The translations under genes and the position numbers were made by a program. Shown in pieces: positions 50,256 through 63,229 of a stretch of 64,000 nt of DNA. This DNA comes from Hymenolepis diminuta (taxonomy: Eukaryota; Platyhelminthes; Cestoda; Cyclophyllidea; Hymenolepididae). The stretch is from the NCBI GenBank assembly GCA_900708905.1, contig CAADRB010000015.1:231444-295443 (forward strand). The letters run 5' to 3'. The notes beneath the pieces are model-generated. The model worked only from the letters and a program-made list of their open reading frames with translations. It was not told the DNA's origin and did no database searches. The first letter of the stretch is position 1; each line of letters begins with the position of its first letter.

Positions 50256-53200
50256 GTAGTTATGAAGGGACAGTTGAGTTTATTGTAAAACCTTTCACAG
50301 TTTTAGGTACTTGGTTATCTAGGTCAAACTGGCCTTTTACAACGAAATGTCCAGTTTTTCGGATTTAGCTTAAGTCTTTTTGTTTGAGTGTCTATACTAA
50401 TCCCCTATTTCCCCTATTCATGTCTTTTCGATTTATCATTTAGCATATTTTAGGATTTCATTTGATCATCTTTCATTTCTGTATCATCTGCCAACTACTT
50501 GAAGGAGAAGATTTGGACAATAATCCTCGCACTTGAAATAGACTGATAACTGTTTTCGTAGAATTTTAGGAAGTTTGTTGCCATTGTAAATCCTGTTTTA
50601 ATAGTTGTATCAGCGTTTCTTCTTAAGTCCCTTTAAATAACTTATTCGAAAGTCGGATGCAGACTACTGAAATAAATACGAGTTATGTTATTTTATACAA
50701 GCTCTTATTTGCGTGTGCTACTCATTCAATATCTTTTCAGCTATTTCTGCGGATGCTTGATATCGACAAAAATCTTATGGTTTTGAACACCGATTTTTCT
50801 CTTAGATCATAACAGCATGTTTTATTCACGTTTATTTAAGGAATACTTTGTAATGTTTATATGGCATTCAGTCAGATCACTGTTGGATAAAAAGGAAATT
50901 GATATTTGTATAATCCTACAATAAAATCAGTAGAATATGCGAACAATTTATTTCCTTTATTTTGAACTGGAAATTGTATACTCGTTACTTATTTGTCTTA
51001 CTTTCATCATTCTTCTTATGTCAGCATTATATCGTTTTTTATGAAATCTGAGCTATTCGACTCTGTATGACTTAGAAGATTTTAAAGTATTGAATTTTTA
51101 TTTTTGCGTTTGTGTAGTCTATCGTTCAAACTACCTTTTCCTAAAATGTTACCTAGAATACACTAAGCTTTGTTCGTGATTTTCTTCTGTTTATTGACCT
51201 CAGATGCACAACGCGGTTTTCATATCACCTAATTGGTACATTGTCATGTGCATTTTTATAATAATAGAGGCGTCTACATCAGTTGGAAAGTCCTGTCGAT
51301 TTTGCAGCAGATTTCTGAGCTAACTTCGCCATTCCCTACATTGGATTGATGTTTCATGAATCTTTATTCTCAAAATAGCAAATTAATGCTTAAATATATA
51401 CATTGAGCTTACTTCAATAATCTGAAGTTTTATTACCTTATGGTTATGATATATGCACGATGATATCTTGTGTTCGATTCTGTTTCACTTTATCTAGGAT
51501 TTGGAAGCCCACTTTATCCCAATGATTGAGCGTTTGGCAACAGCTGATTGGTTCACCAGCCGTATTTCCGCCTGTGGACTTTACTCTGCTGTCTACAAAC
51601 GCGCATCAGCCAACACACAAGTGGAATTACGCAACCAATTCCGTCAGTTGTGCGCCGACGACACGCCCATGGTTCGTCGTTCTGCCGCCATCAATCTGGG
51701 CGAAATGGCCGCTTGCTTGGATCTAGAGACGTTGCGTTCAGAGTTTCTCCCAGTTTTGGCCAATATCATTCAAGTTTGCTCCTTTTACTATAAGATGCTA
51801 AACTACTGAAATCGATTTAAGCGTCTGAAGCATGCTATGTACTTATTGCAGAAGGATGATCAGGACTCGGTTCGCCTTTTGGCTATCAACGCTTGTGTTG
51901 CCTTTGCGGAAGCCCTTCCTTCAGAGGATGCACAAAAGTCTCTGATGCCTCTAATTCATGAAGCAGCGCAAGACAAATCGTGGCGTGTTCGGTACCAACT
52001 TGCCGATCGTCTTACTGATCTCCAGTCGGCTGTTGGACCGGTGGTTACTAATGAATTTCTTGTGGATGTATATCAGGTATGACAGTCCAGTCTAAGTTAA
52101 ATTTTGTCATATTGTCCCTAGAATTTCCCATTATTTTATACATCTCTGGTTGGGAATTTAGGTTGTTATATTTCATTTAAAATATTTTAATATTGGTGAA
52201 ATTCTTTCGAAAGCTTTTAAATGATAATTTCGATCTTCTAATTTGTCCTTTTTTGGAGGTTAATAGTTACTGAACAATTTAGTGTTCGATTTTTGGTCTG
52301 TAGTGCCGTGAAGTTCTCTATTCTCGTGAAGCAAGCGTTTTATTTTGAAGAATTTCATGTGTCTAATTCATTTTTCAGAAATCAGTAGTTGTATGGATAT
52401 TCTAGATGGTTATTGGATCCTTTTACTGCTATTGCTGATGGTGATGTAAGCAAATTTGCATGGTCATTAGTAAAATAACCCGAATTGAGGTAGACAATGA
52501 ACTCAGTGTGTCAAGAGTATTCCGTCATTTAATTTTGTATGTAGTTTGCATAATGGTCAGAATTCTCTCACGTCCCAGTTCTTCAAAGTTCAAATTTTAG
52601 TATTTTATCTCGATATCTAGGCTTTATTGATCAGTTGAGTAAGCCACTGTCCCTTACCTTTGTTATTCCATAAATGATCAATTTATTCGATACCTACTTT
52701 CAGTTTCATTTGACCTAATTTGCAATTCGCCTTTGTGTTGTGACATGTGATTTTCACTAGAGCAGGGCTTGTGTGTACATTCCATGGCCAACATTTTAAT
52801 TGCCAAATTTGTTTACGTTTGAGCTGTATCCTGCGCATCAATTTTGAAATTCTAAATGAGACCTTTCCATAGTGTAAATGAGGGTAGAAATCCAGTCAAG
52901 CTATTAGCTTGTATCCATTTAAACAACTGATTGTAATGAGGTTTCCCATATGATTTCGCTGACTCATATTTACTCGGACTATTGGATGCCAGTTTACTGG
53001 TGTGATTTTGAGTTTGCCTGTTTTCCTATTTCGATTTGATTGCCTGAAGATACGGCTGGGTACTTTTTCCATCCTTACGCGCTTTCATTTCGCTTTTCAA
53101 CCTTATTGGAATTTTCATCTTAATTGATTTTCATGCCATGTTTATGAATTTATCTTCTCCATTTATTTTACTGTGGACTCAAACCTGATCATAAAAGTCA

Positions 53201-56200
53201 TAGATTTGTGTTATCAGTTCTGCTGTTTAATATGGATCCTCTTTGTTGTGCTCACTTGATTTTATCCATCAATAAGTTAATCATGGGGAACCAAACATTT
53301 TAAGTTTTAAATGATAGGTAGACATCTAAATGGATAGAAATAGTATGACAGCTAAGTTCAAGAAGACCAAAAAAGGACAGTAGACGAAAGAATTGGGTTG
53401 TGTAGTTTCATCAAATTTATCATCTTCTTGTTCACACATAACTAACTTTTTCCCTCCGAAGAGACCTTAATGGCGCTTCTGCAAAATATGCTTCTTAACC
53501 TCTCCCTCCTTTCCCGTTTTGGCTTTACTGGGAACTCCTTCTTCGTTAATATTTAAGTGGTCGTGCGTTTTTGATACTTCGTGTCCGATAGGGTGATAAG
53601 ATAATAATTATAACCTTGAAATCTGAAGTAAGCACGTAAAAATAGTAAGTAAGTTCGGTTTAAAAGAAAATGAATAAAGGTAGAAGTGAATCAGGTAATC
53701 AAAAGAACCGTACTGCATCTGAGCTTCAGAATCACCAGTTGTCACTAACAAATTGCATTAGATTTCGACAAATTATTTTTACCAAAGTAATTAGCCTTTT
53801 CCTAAGAAAAGAGATATAAACGGTAATTACTCTTCAGTATTATTGTTCCTTAATTTTTTCCTTTCGCCTGTCGGCTTTACTGGGAGTTCCTTCTCAAACG
53901 CAAACCGTTTTTTGCGTTTTTATTACTTCCTGGTGTGTCTGGTTTTGCATTCTAAAGCCAGGAAATGTGAAATAATGCACTTTGGAAGAAGCTTTGTTGC
54001 CCACTTCTTAACAAATTTGGCTGGAACTAATTTGGCAAATGTGTTATATGTATCCAGTTTTCTAATTCGCATAAATTGAAGGGAGATTTTCCTCTACCCC
54101 GGTCTCTGTCTATCATTGCATTTACATTAAAAATGGTTTACTTAATTACATCTTTTTATGAATCATTGAGATTATTTTTGCTGCGCATTGCGTTTTATAT
54201 TAATTTTATTAATGAAATTCTGAAATTTTATTCATTCACTCAATACCAAAGACAATCTCTTGAGGATAATATACAAACTACTATTAGCAAAAGAAATATT
54301 GATTTCCGACTCTGCCGTTTCTTCGGGATAGTTTGGGGTAGTACTAGGCATTCCTTTTCCGGCTCATTTTGTCAACTCTTGTTAAATTAGGCATTCGCTC
54401 AGATTTAAATATTATTTCAAGGTACTGGATCAACCTGAAGTTTCGCTTATTTGTTGAATCGAAGAGAGGGGGTAGATTCCATATGACAGCTTTTCTATCA
54501 ACATTGCAGATGTAAACCATCACTCATTGATAAAATTCTGACCTTTGATCTTTCGAACATTAGCATACGATTCAGTGAGATATGTCAATTTAATTAAAAG
54601 TGAACAACCTGATGAATACGGAACTTAAAGCAAATACAATCACTTCTATTTCTTATGTTTAAATACTTTCCAGTAATTTAGAAGTTCTAAATTTTAGGCT
54701 ATGGTTAATAATGACGTTAAAGGACGGTGGGTAAATTTGATCATTGTAGTGTCAAACAATATTTCATTTGTAATTATTTTTATTAGCAATTTCCGCCATA
54801 TACTTTTGGATGTTTTAAAGTAGCTAAGTTTTTTAGCTATTCATGAAACTGAATGGTTTTTATGCGCCTAGTATATACGTCTTTGGTATGTTTTTTTATA
54901 TAGTAATCTTAATTATCCATAGTGTGTCATGGAAAATGGAAGCATAGATATTCTATAAGGCCTATGAAAACTCTTGATCAACATACTTTCGTGTGTTACC
55001 CTCAAAAGACTCGTCTAACAATGTGTTTGTTAAAGATGACACTTAGGCATTTGCACGTCCAATTAATCACAATATCTGTAAGGGACAAAAACTCTGCACG
55101 CATTTTGACGATTAGTAATTTATGTGAGGGCTTTTCCGGACGCTGAGGTCGCGTGATTAGGATTCAGATTTAGTGAGAGCGTTCCGTCTAATTAGTTGTT
55201 TATTCAAAGGTGGATTTCTTTCGTAAAATATCTCCCGTAAAACCGTCTGAATTGTTTGACATTTTTTGAAATGGTTACAAGTTCTTTCCAAAGCTTATTT
55301 GTTAGTTGCTAACTCCTTTTATTATTGCCAATTTTTGTCTTTTTTTGTCATTTAAACATTCCACTATCTAAAAATTTCGTTAGGAAGTCTTTTTGATTCC
55401 AGCTTAATTCTCTGCATATCTATTTACTATCAACAATTTATACTGTTAAGAATGCCTTAAGACACCTTTACAACAATGACTTCTTATCTACTCGATGCAA
55501 ACAGTCTCATACGTTTTGGCCAGTGTTAAAATGCATAGTATCATCTCACTCAAGTCAATTCATATAAACGATCCTGAATTTAGGCCCTATCTTCCTCTTA
55601 TCGAGGTCTTTTGTTTATCAGCTTGATACTTCAATTGATAAAACTTTCTTTCTGAAATTCGTACTGTGTGGAGTACATTTAAGCTTGCATAACGGAAGTG
55701 GTTTATCTGGCACAGGTAACATCTCGCTATGTGGTGTAAATAGGCACGCGTTAAGTATGAATCAGTCTGTAGATGTTTTCATGTTGTGTGAAATCACATA
55801 CAATCTTCCAACGCACCTGGAGTGTTTTGGTTATCGCATGCAGAGCCCACGTGACTACAATCTCTCGCCTTTGGTATTTTGTTACTTTGCTATTAATAGA
55901 TGTTCATCTCTCCTCGTATGCCAAATTGTTATAGTTATTTCGTTTTATCTATCATCTAGTTAGCACGAGCACTAAAAGACAGTTCCATCAGTGTTGTCAT
56001 TTGGATCATTTTATTTATCATGTATTTTCTCCAACCTATTTGGCAATTGTCATCAAGCTTGTTGATAAATTTCTTTTCCTGAGTAAATTAAATGTTCTTG
56101 ATGCGAAAAGTTGGTTTCCAATTAGCTTCTATTTCTACAAGTATTACCTCACAACTTTGAATAACCGCAGGTTTGAATCTAGTCCGCCATTTAGAAATAT

Positions 56201-59200
56201 TAGGTAGTGCGACTGAAATTCCACTTTCTTTCCCTATTAAAAGTAAACGAAATAAATCATCCGTGAGTGGTGATTGTGATGGCACAATTTTGAATGGTCA
56301 ATGAGCTTAATCTGAATTTTTTTTTATTTTACCTTTTTTTAATGTATTTAATATCTTCAATTTTTAGCTAGAAGAATAAGTTCGGTGAACGTATGATCTT
56401 GTCGTTCAATTTCTCTTTTGTATCTTATCTTTACCACTTTCTGGGTTTTAAGTAAATGAAATTACGAAAATTTTGAAACAATTGCTAATTGAGCTAGGTT
56501 ACTAACCATTTAGGTAACGACTTCTTTGTGTTAATGTCTCTGCTTTATGTAGCCTCAGCTGTTGTCTTTTATTTGCTATTTTTGTTTATCTTTTCTCTCT
56601 ATTTAAGAGTTTACAGGCAAGGTTGATTGCTGTTAGCGTTGCATCTTTGAGATGGGTTACCATTTAGGAATTTGGCAGGTGTGAAAGTAGTTTGGAAATC
56701 TATTCTTGTTGCTCTATTTTAACATGTCATTGATGTGTAGCTTTGGCGTATTTTAAAATTTTACTTCTCTCCGCTCTTTCGCTGCATATTATCTCACGTG
56801 TCCTCCGTTATCCAAAATTCCTTTTGGATATCTACCTCAAATCTTCCGATCATGAAGATGTACTTTTAACATGGAAAATCATCCATACTCTTTTCATTTT
56901 GTGCTTTTTCTCGATAGGTTTTCTAATGTTGACGCCTTACTATCATGACTTGATGTCTATTTAATTCCCCTATTTAATAAATGAGTTGTATGAGGCTTAA
57001 TCCTTATTTAGTGAAAAGTCTAAGTCTGATGTATGTGAATCAAGCTTTTTAGAAAGCTGTTATAAGAAAAGCATATTCTATTTCCCCATTTGTGGTATAT
57101 CTAGTTTGCTGTTGACTGTAATATTAAGCACAAGTATTATGGATTATGGTGGCAAAGATCATTTGTTTATAAAATTATGCAGTTGAATCACAAAAGAAGT
57201 ACAAATTTGCAGACAACTACATAGGTTATATAGCCACATGGTATGTTCCAGAATATCTTGTACTTTTCTTTAAATCTTGTAGACTCTCCTAAAGGATGCC
57301 GAGGGTGAGGTGCGTGCAGCAGCTGCAGGTAAATTGAAAGTCTTTGCAACAGCCCTTGCTCCACCTGACGTTCGAGAGTCCATAATCATGAAGACGCTTC
57401 TGCCCATTATCCGTGAGATGGTTACTGAACAGAATATGCAAGTGAAGACTGCCCTTGCTGGTGTCATTATGGCTCTTGCACCCTTGCTGGGTAAGGAACA
57501 TACCACGGAACACCTTTTGCCCATGTTCCTTATTCAACTCAAGGATGAGAATCCTGATGTAAGTAAAAGCTGTTAGTATTATGGCAATCAAGTAAATATT
57601 TCGGGTTTATTATCAAGAGTGAAAATAGTGTTCAAAGTTCGACTTTATGAAATTAGATAGAAGCAAACAAATTCATCGAGGGGTTCTTTGTGTTTGCGAT
57701 GTTCTTTTTGGTATATAACGATGGCCCTCTTTGTTTAAGATATCAGCTTGACTCAGAACGTAGTAGAAGGTGATTACAAGAATAATTTGTTAGGTTTAGT
57801 TAAAAAAAGAATAAATCTCGTTTGGGAATTTACTTCATGCTTGATTTACGCTCTATATATTTCCCATATCGCTAGTTGAGGTTATGCAGCCAGTTCCGCA
57901 TGTATGTATTCATATTCTGTCATCGATGTCCAATTGGTAGTCTCTACGTGTTACTTGATTCCCGGATAGTTGTAAAGTGGAAAACTATTAGAGTTCCTAA
58001 TGCTCGGATTTAATGACTAGCGATCGGCTGTTCCCAGCAATTTCACAGGTTATGGTATTGTGATGGCAAACACGTTGAAAAAGATGATATTGGATATATT
58101 TTTGTGACCGGCCATGCCACCTTGAGTAGTTAAGTTGGAATAATGTATTTTTATCTTAGAAGCCTTTAAACTTCCTGGACACTCATCGATACAATTATAT
58201 CGTATCATAACGCCTGGATAAGATGTAATTTTAAAAAATGTGTTTTTCATTTAGCATTTTATTTGGTAACGGTCATTTTGCTCCATTTAAACCCATTCTT
58301 CCCCGTGAAATTTCCTTGTTAAACTAATGTCCCTCGTCAAAATTAAGCGGGCATGTGCCCATTTAAATCAACTTAATTTTAACCTAAAGATGCAGGAAGA
58401 CAAAGTTGTGTTTGCCTCAACAAAATCAGCACTCCCCGCTCTCCTCTTTTTTATGTGACTTCTCCCAGTGAACCACATACACTTTAAATAGCGAGATGGG
58501 GTGTTTTACAAGGTGGCCATTTCTGTTGTTTTGTTTGTCTAATGTTGAAAACTTTATTTCTCTGTGTCTCCTTTTGATGAAGGTTAAAAGAGATCGTCTT
58601 TGAATAGATTCCCGCCTCATCAAGCCCGGATGTATCTAATTCTCTGTTAAATATCTCCAATAATATGTAAATATCATTCAATTCTAATTAAGAATGTGAA
58701 TTTATGAAGATCATGTTTGCGTGCCTCTTCGTGTGTTGTTGCGTTTCTAGATATTGGTCTAGATCAGAAGGACTGTTGTTATTGTCAGTAAATGGCTCAT
58801 GGCTCCTGGTAGTTATGCCCATTTAATCTTTTTTTCGAGTAGTCGTATATCATTTGTCGCATCGAGAACGATTGGATTTTTCTAGCTATTCAAAGTTTTT
58901 GATTAGATAAGGTTTCCGAAAAGTCGACCATTAACATTCGTGTCCGATCGATAATCTCAATATGAGATTAGTCGTTTTACTAAAGCGTTTTTCTAAACAG
59001 TTTCCACCTCCACTCACTTTATCTCACATACCTGGATAAACCATCATCTAATAAATGTTCTACTAACCCTTAGCCTTCTAATTGGGGGTGTGTTCATTTA
59101 AACTAGTTTGCTTTCATAATATGTAAGGAATTCATCAAATTATTTGGAGGATGCAGACAACTTGATGCCCACGTTATTCGTATGTTTTTTAACTCGTATC

Positions 59201-62200
59201 TGACAACCAGGTCACATGATTACTTCGATTGTGACTATTTATTTTTACTGTTGTCCATTTTATTTTGGTAGGCCACGTGCGTGGTGGATTTAATCTAATT
59301 TCAAACCTATGTGGGCGGAATACCTATCTATTCAATATTGTCTATTTTTGCGCTTTCGACTTACCTGTATCTTCAACAGATGTATTCGGCAAAATTTGAA
59401 GCTTGATCCTGTTTAAGTTCAGTTTATTGAAATTCAATTGACTCTACATAACTGTCGTATTTGTGGGATGAGATTGCCGTTATGCCACCTATTTTGCTAA
59501 ACCAGTCACCGTCTTAATTTTTGCGATCCATTCAAATCCAAGTCGTTCTTGTAGCAAGAACGATTTTCCGTCAAAATGACAACCTATTTGTGTACAAACC
59601 AAATTACGTTACACTAGTGCATTGATTTGTTCCTGTTGTCCTCATTTTCGAAGGTGAATGTTCGACCGTTGTCGAGATTTTCTAGCAATATAGGCTGGAT
59701 TATTAGTCGTAACATTTTGACAAATCGCTGTATTACTTCACAACAGTTTATGCTATCCGAGACTATTTGGCCCTATGTAATCCTAAAAAATGGTTGAATA
59801 AATACAATTTCAAATCTTGCTCGAAATTTATCGAAATGCGCATTCCTGCCTTGTATTTGAAATGAATTTCACATGATCTTAATTATCCATCAGAGCCTTT
59901 TTTGACTACAAATCTAAGTGAGCTTATCGTTAAAACGTTTTCCTAGTGAACGATGTAATTCTGGTAGTTATCTTTGTGGATCTTTTACGCTATAATAGCC
60001 GAATTTCGAAGCTTGGGTAAGAATTCTAATTTATTCTCCTAAATTTTTAGGATTTGTTTCTGGCTGTTAAGGCGCATTTCGTTGAAGTTGTTTCTAAAGG
60101 TTCACTAATTCCATTGAATGATGCCTCTGAGCAAACGTGGGAGTCGTTATAAAAACAATGCAAAGGTTTCTTAAAGCATAGTTTGCGTTGTCTTACACAA
60201 CATTATTAACGTTCCGTCTTACAAATGTAAAAATTCGATCGAATAATCCCAGTTCGAATTTCGTGTCATCATTCGCATTAATTTACGGTACTTGAGCTAT
60301 GCATTCTCAATGTCTTTTTTATCTTGTCATTTTTTTACTTGGACAATGTGCCCCTGTGTTCTTAAAATAGTGCAAAATCTTGTCTCGTTTTCCCCTTTTG
60401 TTTCTGAACTCGTTGTACTCTTAAATTGCTTCAACAACAGTAACGAATAAACAAAGGAGGGAAAGAATCAAATCTGAACAAAATTGAAAAATCATGGATA
60501 CTAGAAATCAAGTATTGCTTTCAGTTTTCACAATACAAAATTTCTATTCATTCTTTAGACAAAGTCGATTCTCTGCAGAATATTTCTTAATTATAAGTGT
60601 TGCTATAGTTTCAATAGCAATGACCTGTTCTGATCTGCTTACATGAAGTATTAAGTAGTGTTTACATTCCAGATGTGCCTGATCATCAGTCTGACTCATA
60701 AACCAGGCATCAGAGGATGTTAGGATAGGCAACTAATCGAATTTACTTAAATGGACTACTGAGTAATATTTTTAGGTCCGTTTGAACATTATCTCCAATT
60801 TGGAGTGCGTGAATCAGGTGATGGGCATTACTCAACTGAGCCAATCACTTCTCCCGGCCATCATGGAGTTGGCTGAAGATGCCAAATGGCGCGTGCGTCT
60901 GGCTATCATTGAGTATATGCCTCTTCTGGCCTCCCAACTGGGCATTCAGTGCTTCAATGAGCAGCTGACCAACCTTTCCCTCAATTGGCTTGTGGATCAT
61001 GTCTATGCTGTGCGTGAAGCTGCCGTGGCCAATCTTCGCAATCTTATGGACAAGTTTGGCATTGAATGGGCTACCACGCAGATTGTTCCTAAGGTGGGTG
61101 CCTTTTCTGATCTCATCCGTTCTAAGATGTTAAGCTTTTTAGTATTTAATGATATTTGTCCATTAAGTTTGTTTAACAGTCTGATAAGAGGATGTGTAAT
61201 CTTTCCTGGAAGCTTAGGGAATTTGGTTTATTTTTGCTACTTTTAAATATTTGTTAAGGTTATCCATTTATAACCTTCAGAAATGATTGACATAATCTCA
61301 CTAGTCTCTCAAAGATAGAGTTGCATCACGCTTAATTTTATATTGCAAATGATAATCTGATATGACCATTTAACTATTTTTATCTTTTGTAAGTGTTAGA
61401 GCATTAAGTTAGTGGTGTTTGTTATATATGCAGAACGGTGATCTAGTTGATAGTGAATAGGCATTACTTATCATTCTCGATACAAATAATTAAGACTAAG
61501 GCAAGTTTTTTTAACAATGTAAGCGGAATTATGCTGGGGGGTAAGCCACAAAGATCGCACGTTAGTGTTTTTTTATATCTATTTTCCGAAGGAAAATACG
61601 TAAAAGCATTGAAACTAAAGTGTTTAACTATGGACAGGTTGACGAGTCGAGTGTTGGTATTTCTCCATTTAATCTACCAATGCTTATGCTCAATCAACTA
61701 ACAACTGGTAGATTTCCACATATGCTACATCACAGAATGTGTGACTGAGCTAATAGGATTGATGGTGATAACTAGTCATTGCTTTGGTGTGGGCTTTTGA
61801 AATACAGTCCGTTGTGTAGCAAGACTGGATTCAACACTGTCTGAGGGGAACTGAGTGGTGATGCTATTTTTTGGAAGTGTCTTCATTTCAGACACTAGAC
61901 ATAATAAAGATCTCTTGGTTGGCAAATTTTCAACGTAATAACGTTCTTATTGTGTCTGGTTTTATTATCTTTTTCTATATTTTTCTCTTTCAATTTATAG
62001 TACAGAAATAGATTTGCTTTGTAGATTGCGCTGATTTTTATTTAATTTAGACAGGTCAATTTTACCGTGTTTCAACGTCAGTACTTGTATTAGAAGAAGG
62101 CACAGGATATGATTTTACTCTGTGGCCTGAACTGATTATCACATTATGCCTAATGCCATCTCTATTTTTCCTATGATGTAGTTGGTCCAACTTGCCAGTG

Positions 62201-63229
62201 ACTCCAATTACCTTCATCGAATGATTTGTTTGGCTGCACTTCGTGAATTAGGTGAAGCCGACGCCTGTCATCCGGATATGCTTCCCAACAGCCTTCTCCC
62301 AGCCATCACCAAGCTCAGTTCCGATGCTGTACCCAACGTCCGATTCAAAGTAAGATTTTCTACTTGTCTTGGGTTTTGTATGAACATTCGTGGCGGTATT
62401 TGAATCGATTTGACCGTGCACTTATCTGGTAATTCGATTAAAATTCATAATGCGCCGATTACCTGTAAAATTTAAACGTCTGGAAACCTGTATAGAGTTG
62501 CTTTCCAACCAGTGACTATACTTTCGTCTCGAATTCATTTTCTTTACTAGCTAGCATAACATTGGTTTAAAAATGTGCATCTTTGTAGTACACAAATTTT
62601 AAGGAGTAGATGGTGATATCCGTCTCTTTCATTTGGAGCATACATGTTAACACCTACTCTGATTAGTTAGTTTAAGATATTCATGCTCTTAAATGCAGGT
62701 AAATTAGCTATTCAAACGTCCCACCCAGGCGCAAATTGAAACACGAGATAGTGAATCAGCATGGCCAAGTAGCAAGCGAGAATGGATTTGCACATGATGA
62801 GTCATACCCATACGGCATACTAGCTAGCCAAAACTCGCCAGACATCACCTTCTCCCATATGCCTCTTAGCCTTCCATATCTGAACCTCGGAGTAGAATGG
62901 AGTTCAAGTTTTAAGTGATCATCTGCAGTAGAAGTGGCTTTGTTGCACTATATCCATGTCCATGGCGAGTCCCATTATTTCGTGATTCAACTAAATTCTC
63001 GGTTTTAATTTGAATTCCGTTTTTCTGCTCTCCTTCGTCTGTTTATCCGCTCAATTTTTTCCTTTAACAGGTAGCTCAAGTGTTGGGTAAGCTTGCTCCC
63101 TTTCTTAACGCTGAAGCAATGCAAAACTACGTGAAGCCGACTCTAGAGAAGTTAGGTGCTGACTCAGATGCCGATGTCATTTTCTACGCCAAGGAGGCCT
63201 ATGAATCACTCTCTCAAGCTGCACGATGA
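49887..63229 (+). CDS. PPP2R1A: PP2A 65 kDa scaffold subunit A, seven exons
   Basis: Scaffold of protein phosphatase 2A: a horseshoe of HEAT repeats that binds a regulatory B subunit through its N-terminal repeats and the catalytic C subunit through its C-terminal repeats. Exons are 49887-50255, 51498-51773, 51852-52076, 57283-57558, 60776-61093, 62182-62349 and 63071-63229, giving 596 residues (595 with an alternative acceptor), against 589 in human. Every intron is phase 0. Conserved blocks along the protein: [125 protein letters not shown] and [14 protein letters not shown]. The recurring D(x)VR pattern marks the intra-repeat turns. Identification is near certain; a single-copy A subunit in many invertebrates makes the A/B isoform label arbitrary. 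Confidence 0.96.
50256..51497 (+). other. PPP2R1A intron 1
   Basis: 1.24 kb, AT-rich and T-rich on the coding strand. No nested feature recognised. Confidence 0.8.
51498..51773 (+). CDS. PPP2R1A: PPP2R1A exon 2 (residues 124-215)
   Basis: Begins [13 protein letters not shown] and includes [10 protein letters not shown] (Pro180, Arg183, Arg184), the inter-repeat surface that contacts B subunits in the human protein. Ends LANIIQ at a weak donor CAA|GTTTGC. Confidence 0.92.
51849..51854 (+). promoter_or_regulatory. PPP2R1A: NAGNAG tandem 3' splice acceptor (CAGAAG)
   Basis: The 78-nt intron 2 ends CAG at 51851, directly followed by AAG at 51854. Use of the first site inserts a Lys before DDQDSV; use of the second omits it. 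The second gives a repeat length equal to the human protein. Confidence 0.6.
51852..52076 (+). CDS. PPP2R1A: PPP2R1A exon 3 (residues 216-290)
   Basis: Encodes [29 protein letters not shown] and ends LVDVYQ at CAG|GTATGA. The start is 51852 or 51855 depending on the tandem acceptor. Confidence 0.92.
52077..57282 (+). other. PPP2R1A intron 3, 5.2 kb
   Basis: The longest intron of the gene. It contains a diverged direct duplication (53496-53590 and 53845-53938) and several chance ORFs up to 104 codons. No nested gene recognised. Confidence 0.7.
53496..53938 (+). repeat. Diverged local direct duplication inside PPP2R1A intron 3
   Basis: Copy A at about 53496-53590 and copy B at about 53845-53938 share GGCTTTACTGGGA followed by a CTCCTTCT-type segment, then GTGCGTTTTTGATACTTC against TTGCGTTTTTATTACTTCC. 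Similarity appears to extend weakly beyond both. The intervening DNA is not part of the repeat. Confidence 0.55.
57283..57558 (+). CDS. PPP2R1A: PPP2R1A exon 4 (residues 291-382)
   Basis: Encodes [19 protein letters not shown] through [20 protein letters not shown] and ends DENPD. Acceptor AAATCTTGTAG; donor GAT|GTAAGT, phase 0. Confidence 0.94.
57559..60775 (+). other. PPP2R1A intron 4, 3.2 kb
   Basis: AT-rich with no recognised feature beyond splice sites. Confidence 0.75.
60776..61093 (+). CDS. PPP2R1A: PPP2R1A exon 5 (residues 383-488)
   Basis: Encodes [37 protein letters not shown] and [17 protein letters not shown]; this region lies in the catalytic-subunit binding half of the scaffold. 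Ends QIVPK at AAG|GTGGGT. Confidence 0.95.
61094..62181 (+). other. PPP2R1A intron 5, 1.1 kb
   Basis: No recognised feature. The apparent reading frame continuing from exon 5 into the intron is an artefact. Confidence 0.8.
62182..62349 (+). CDS. PPP2R1A: PPP2R1A exon 6 (residues 489-544)
   Basis: Encodes [20 protein letters not shown], with the conserved NYLHRM, and ends PNVRFK. Acceptor TATGATGTAG; donor AAA|GTAAGA. Confidence 0.92.
62350..63070 (+). other. PPP2R1A intron 6, 721 nt
   Basis: No recognised feature. Confidence 0.8.
63071..63229 (+). CDS. PPP2R1A: PPP2R1A exon 7 and stop (residues 545-596)
   Basis: Encodes the last HEAT repeat, [13 protein letters not shown] to [14 protein letters not shown], stop TGA at 63227-63229. 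The human protein ends at the equivalent AQEALTVLSLA. Confidence 0.94.
   Translation, partial: VAQVLGKLAPFLNAEAMQNYVKPTLEKLGADSDADVIFYAKEAYESLSQAAR

Noticed and set aside
51526..51793. Two extra plus-strand ORFs inside PPP2R1A exon 2
   Set aside because: Alternative-frame shadows of a well-conserved HEAT-repeat exon.
57270..57591. Antisense ORFs over PPP2R1A exon 4
   Set aside because: Antisense shadows of the coding exon with no independent support.
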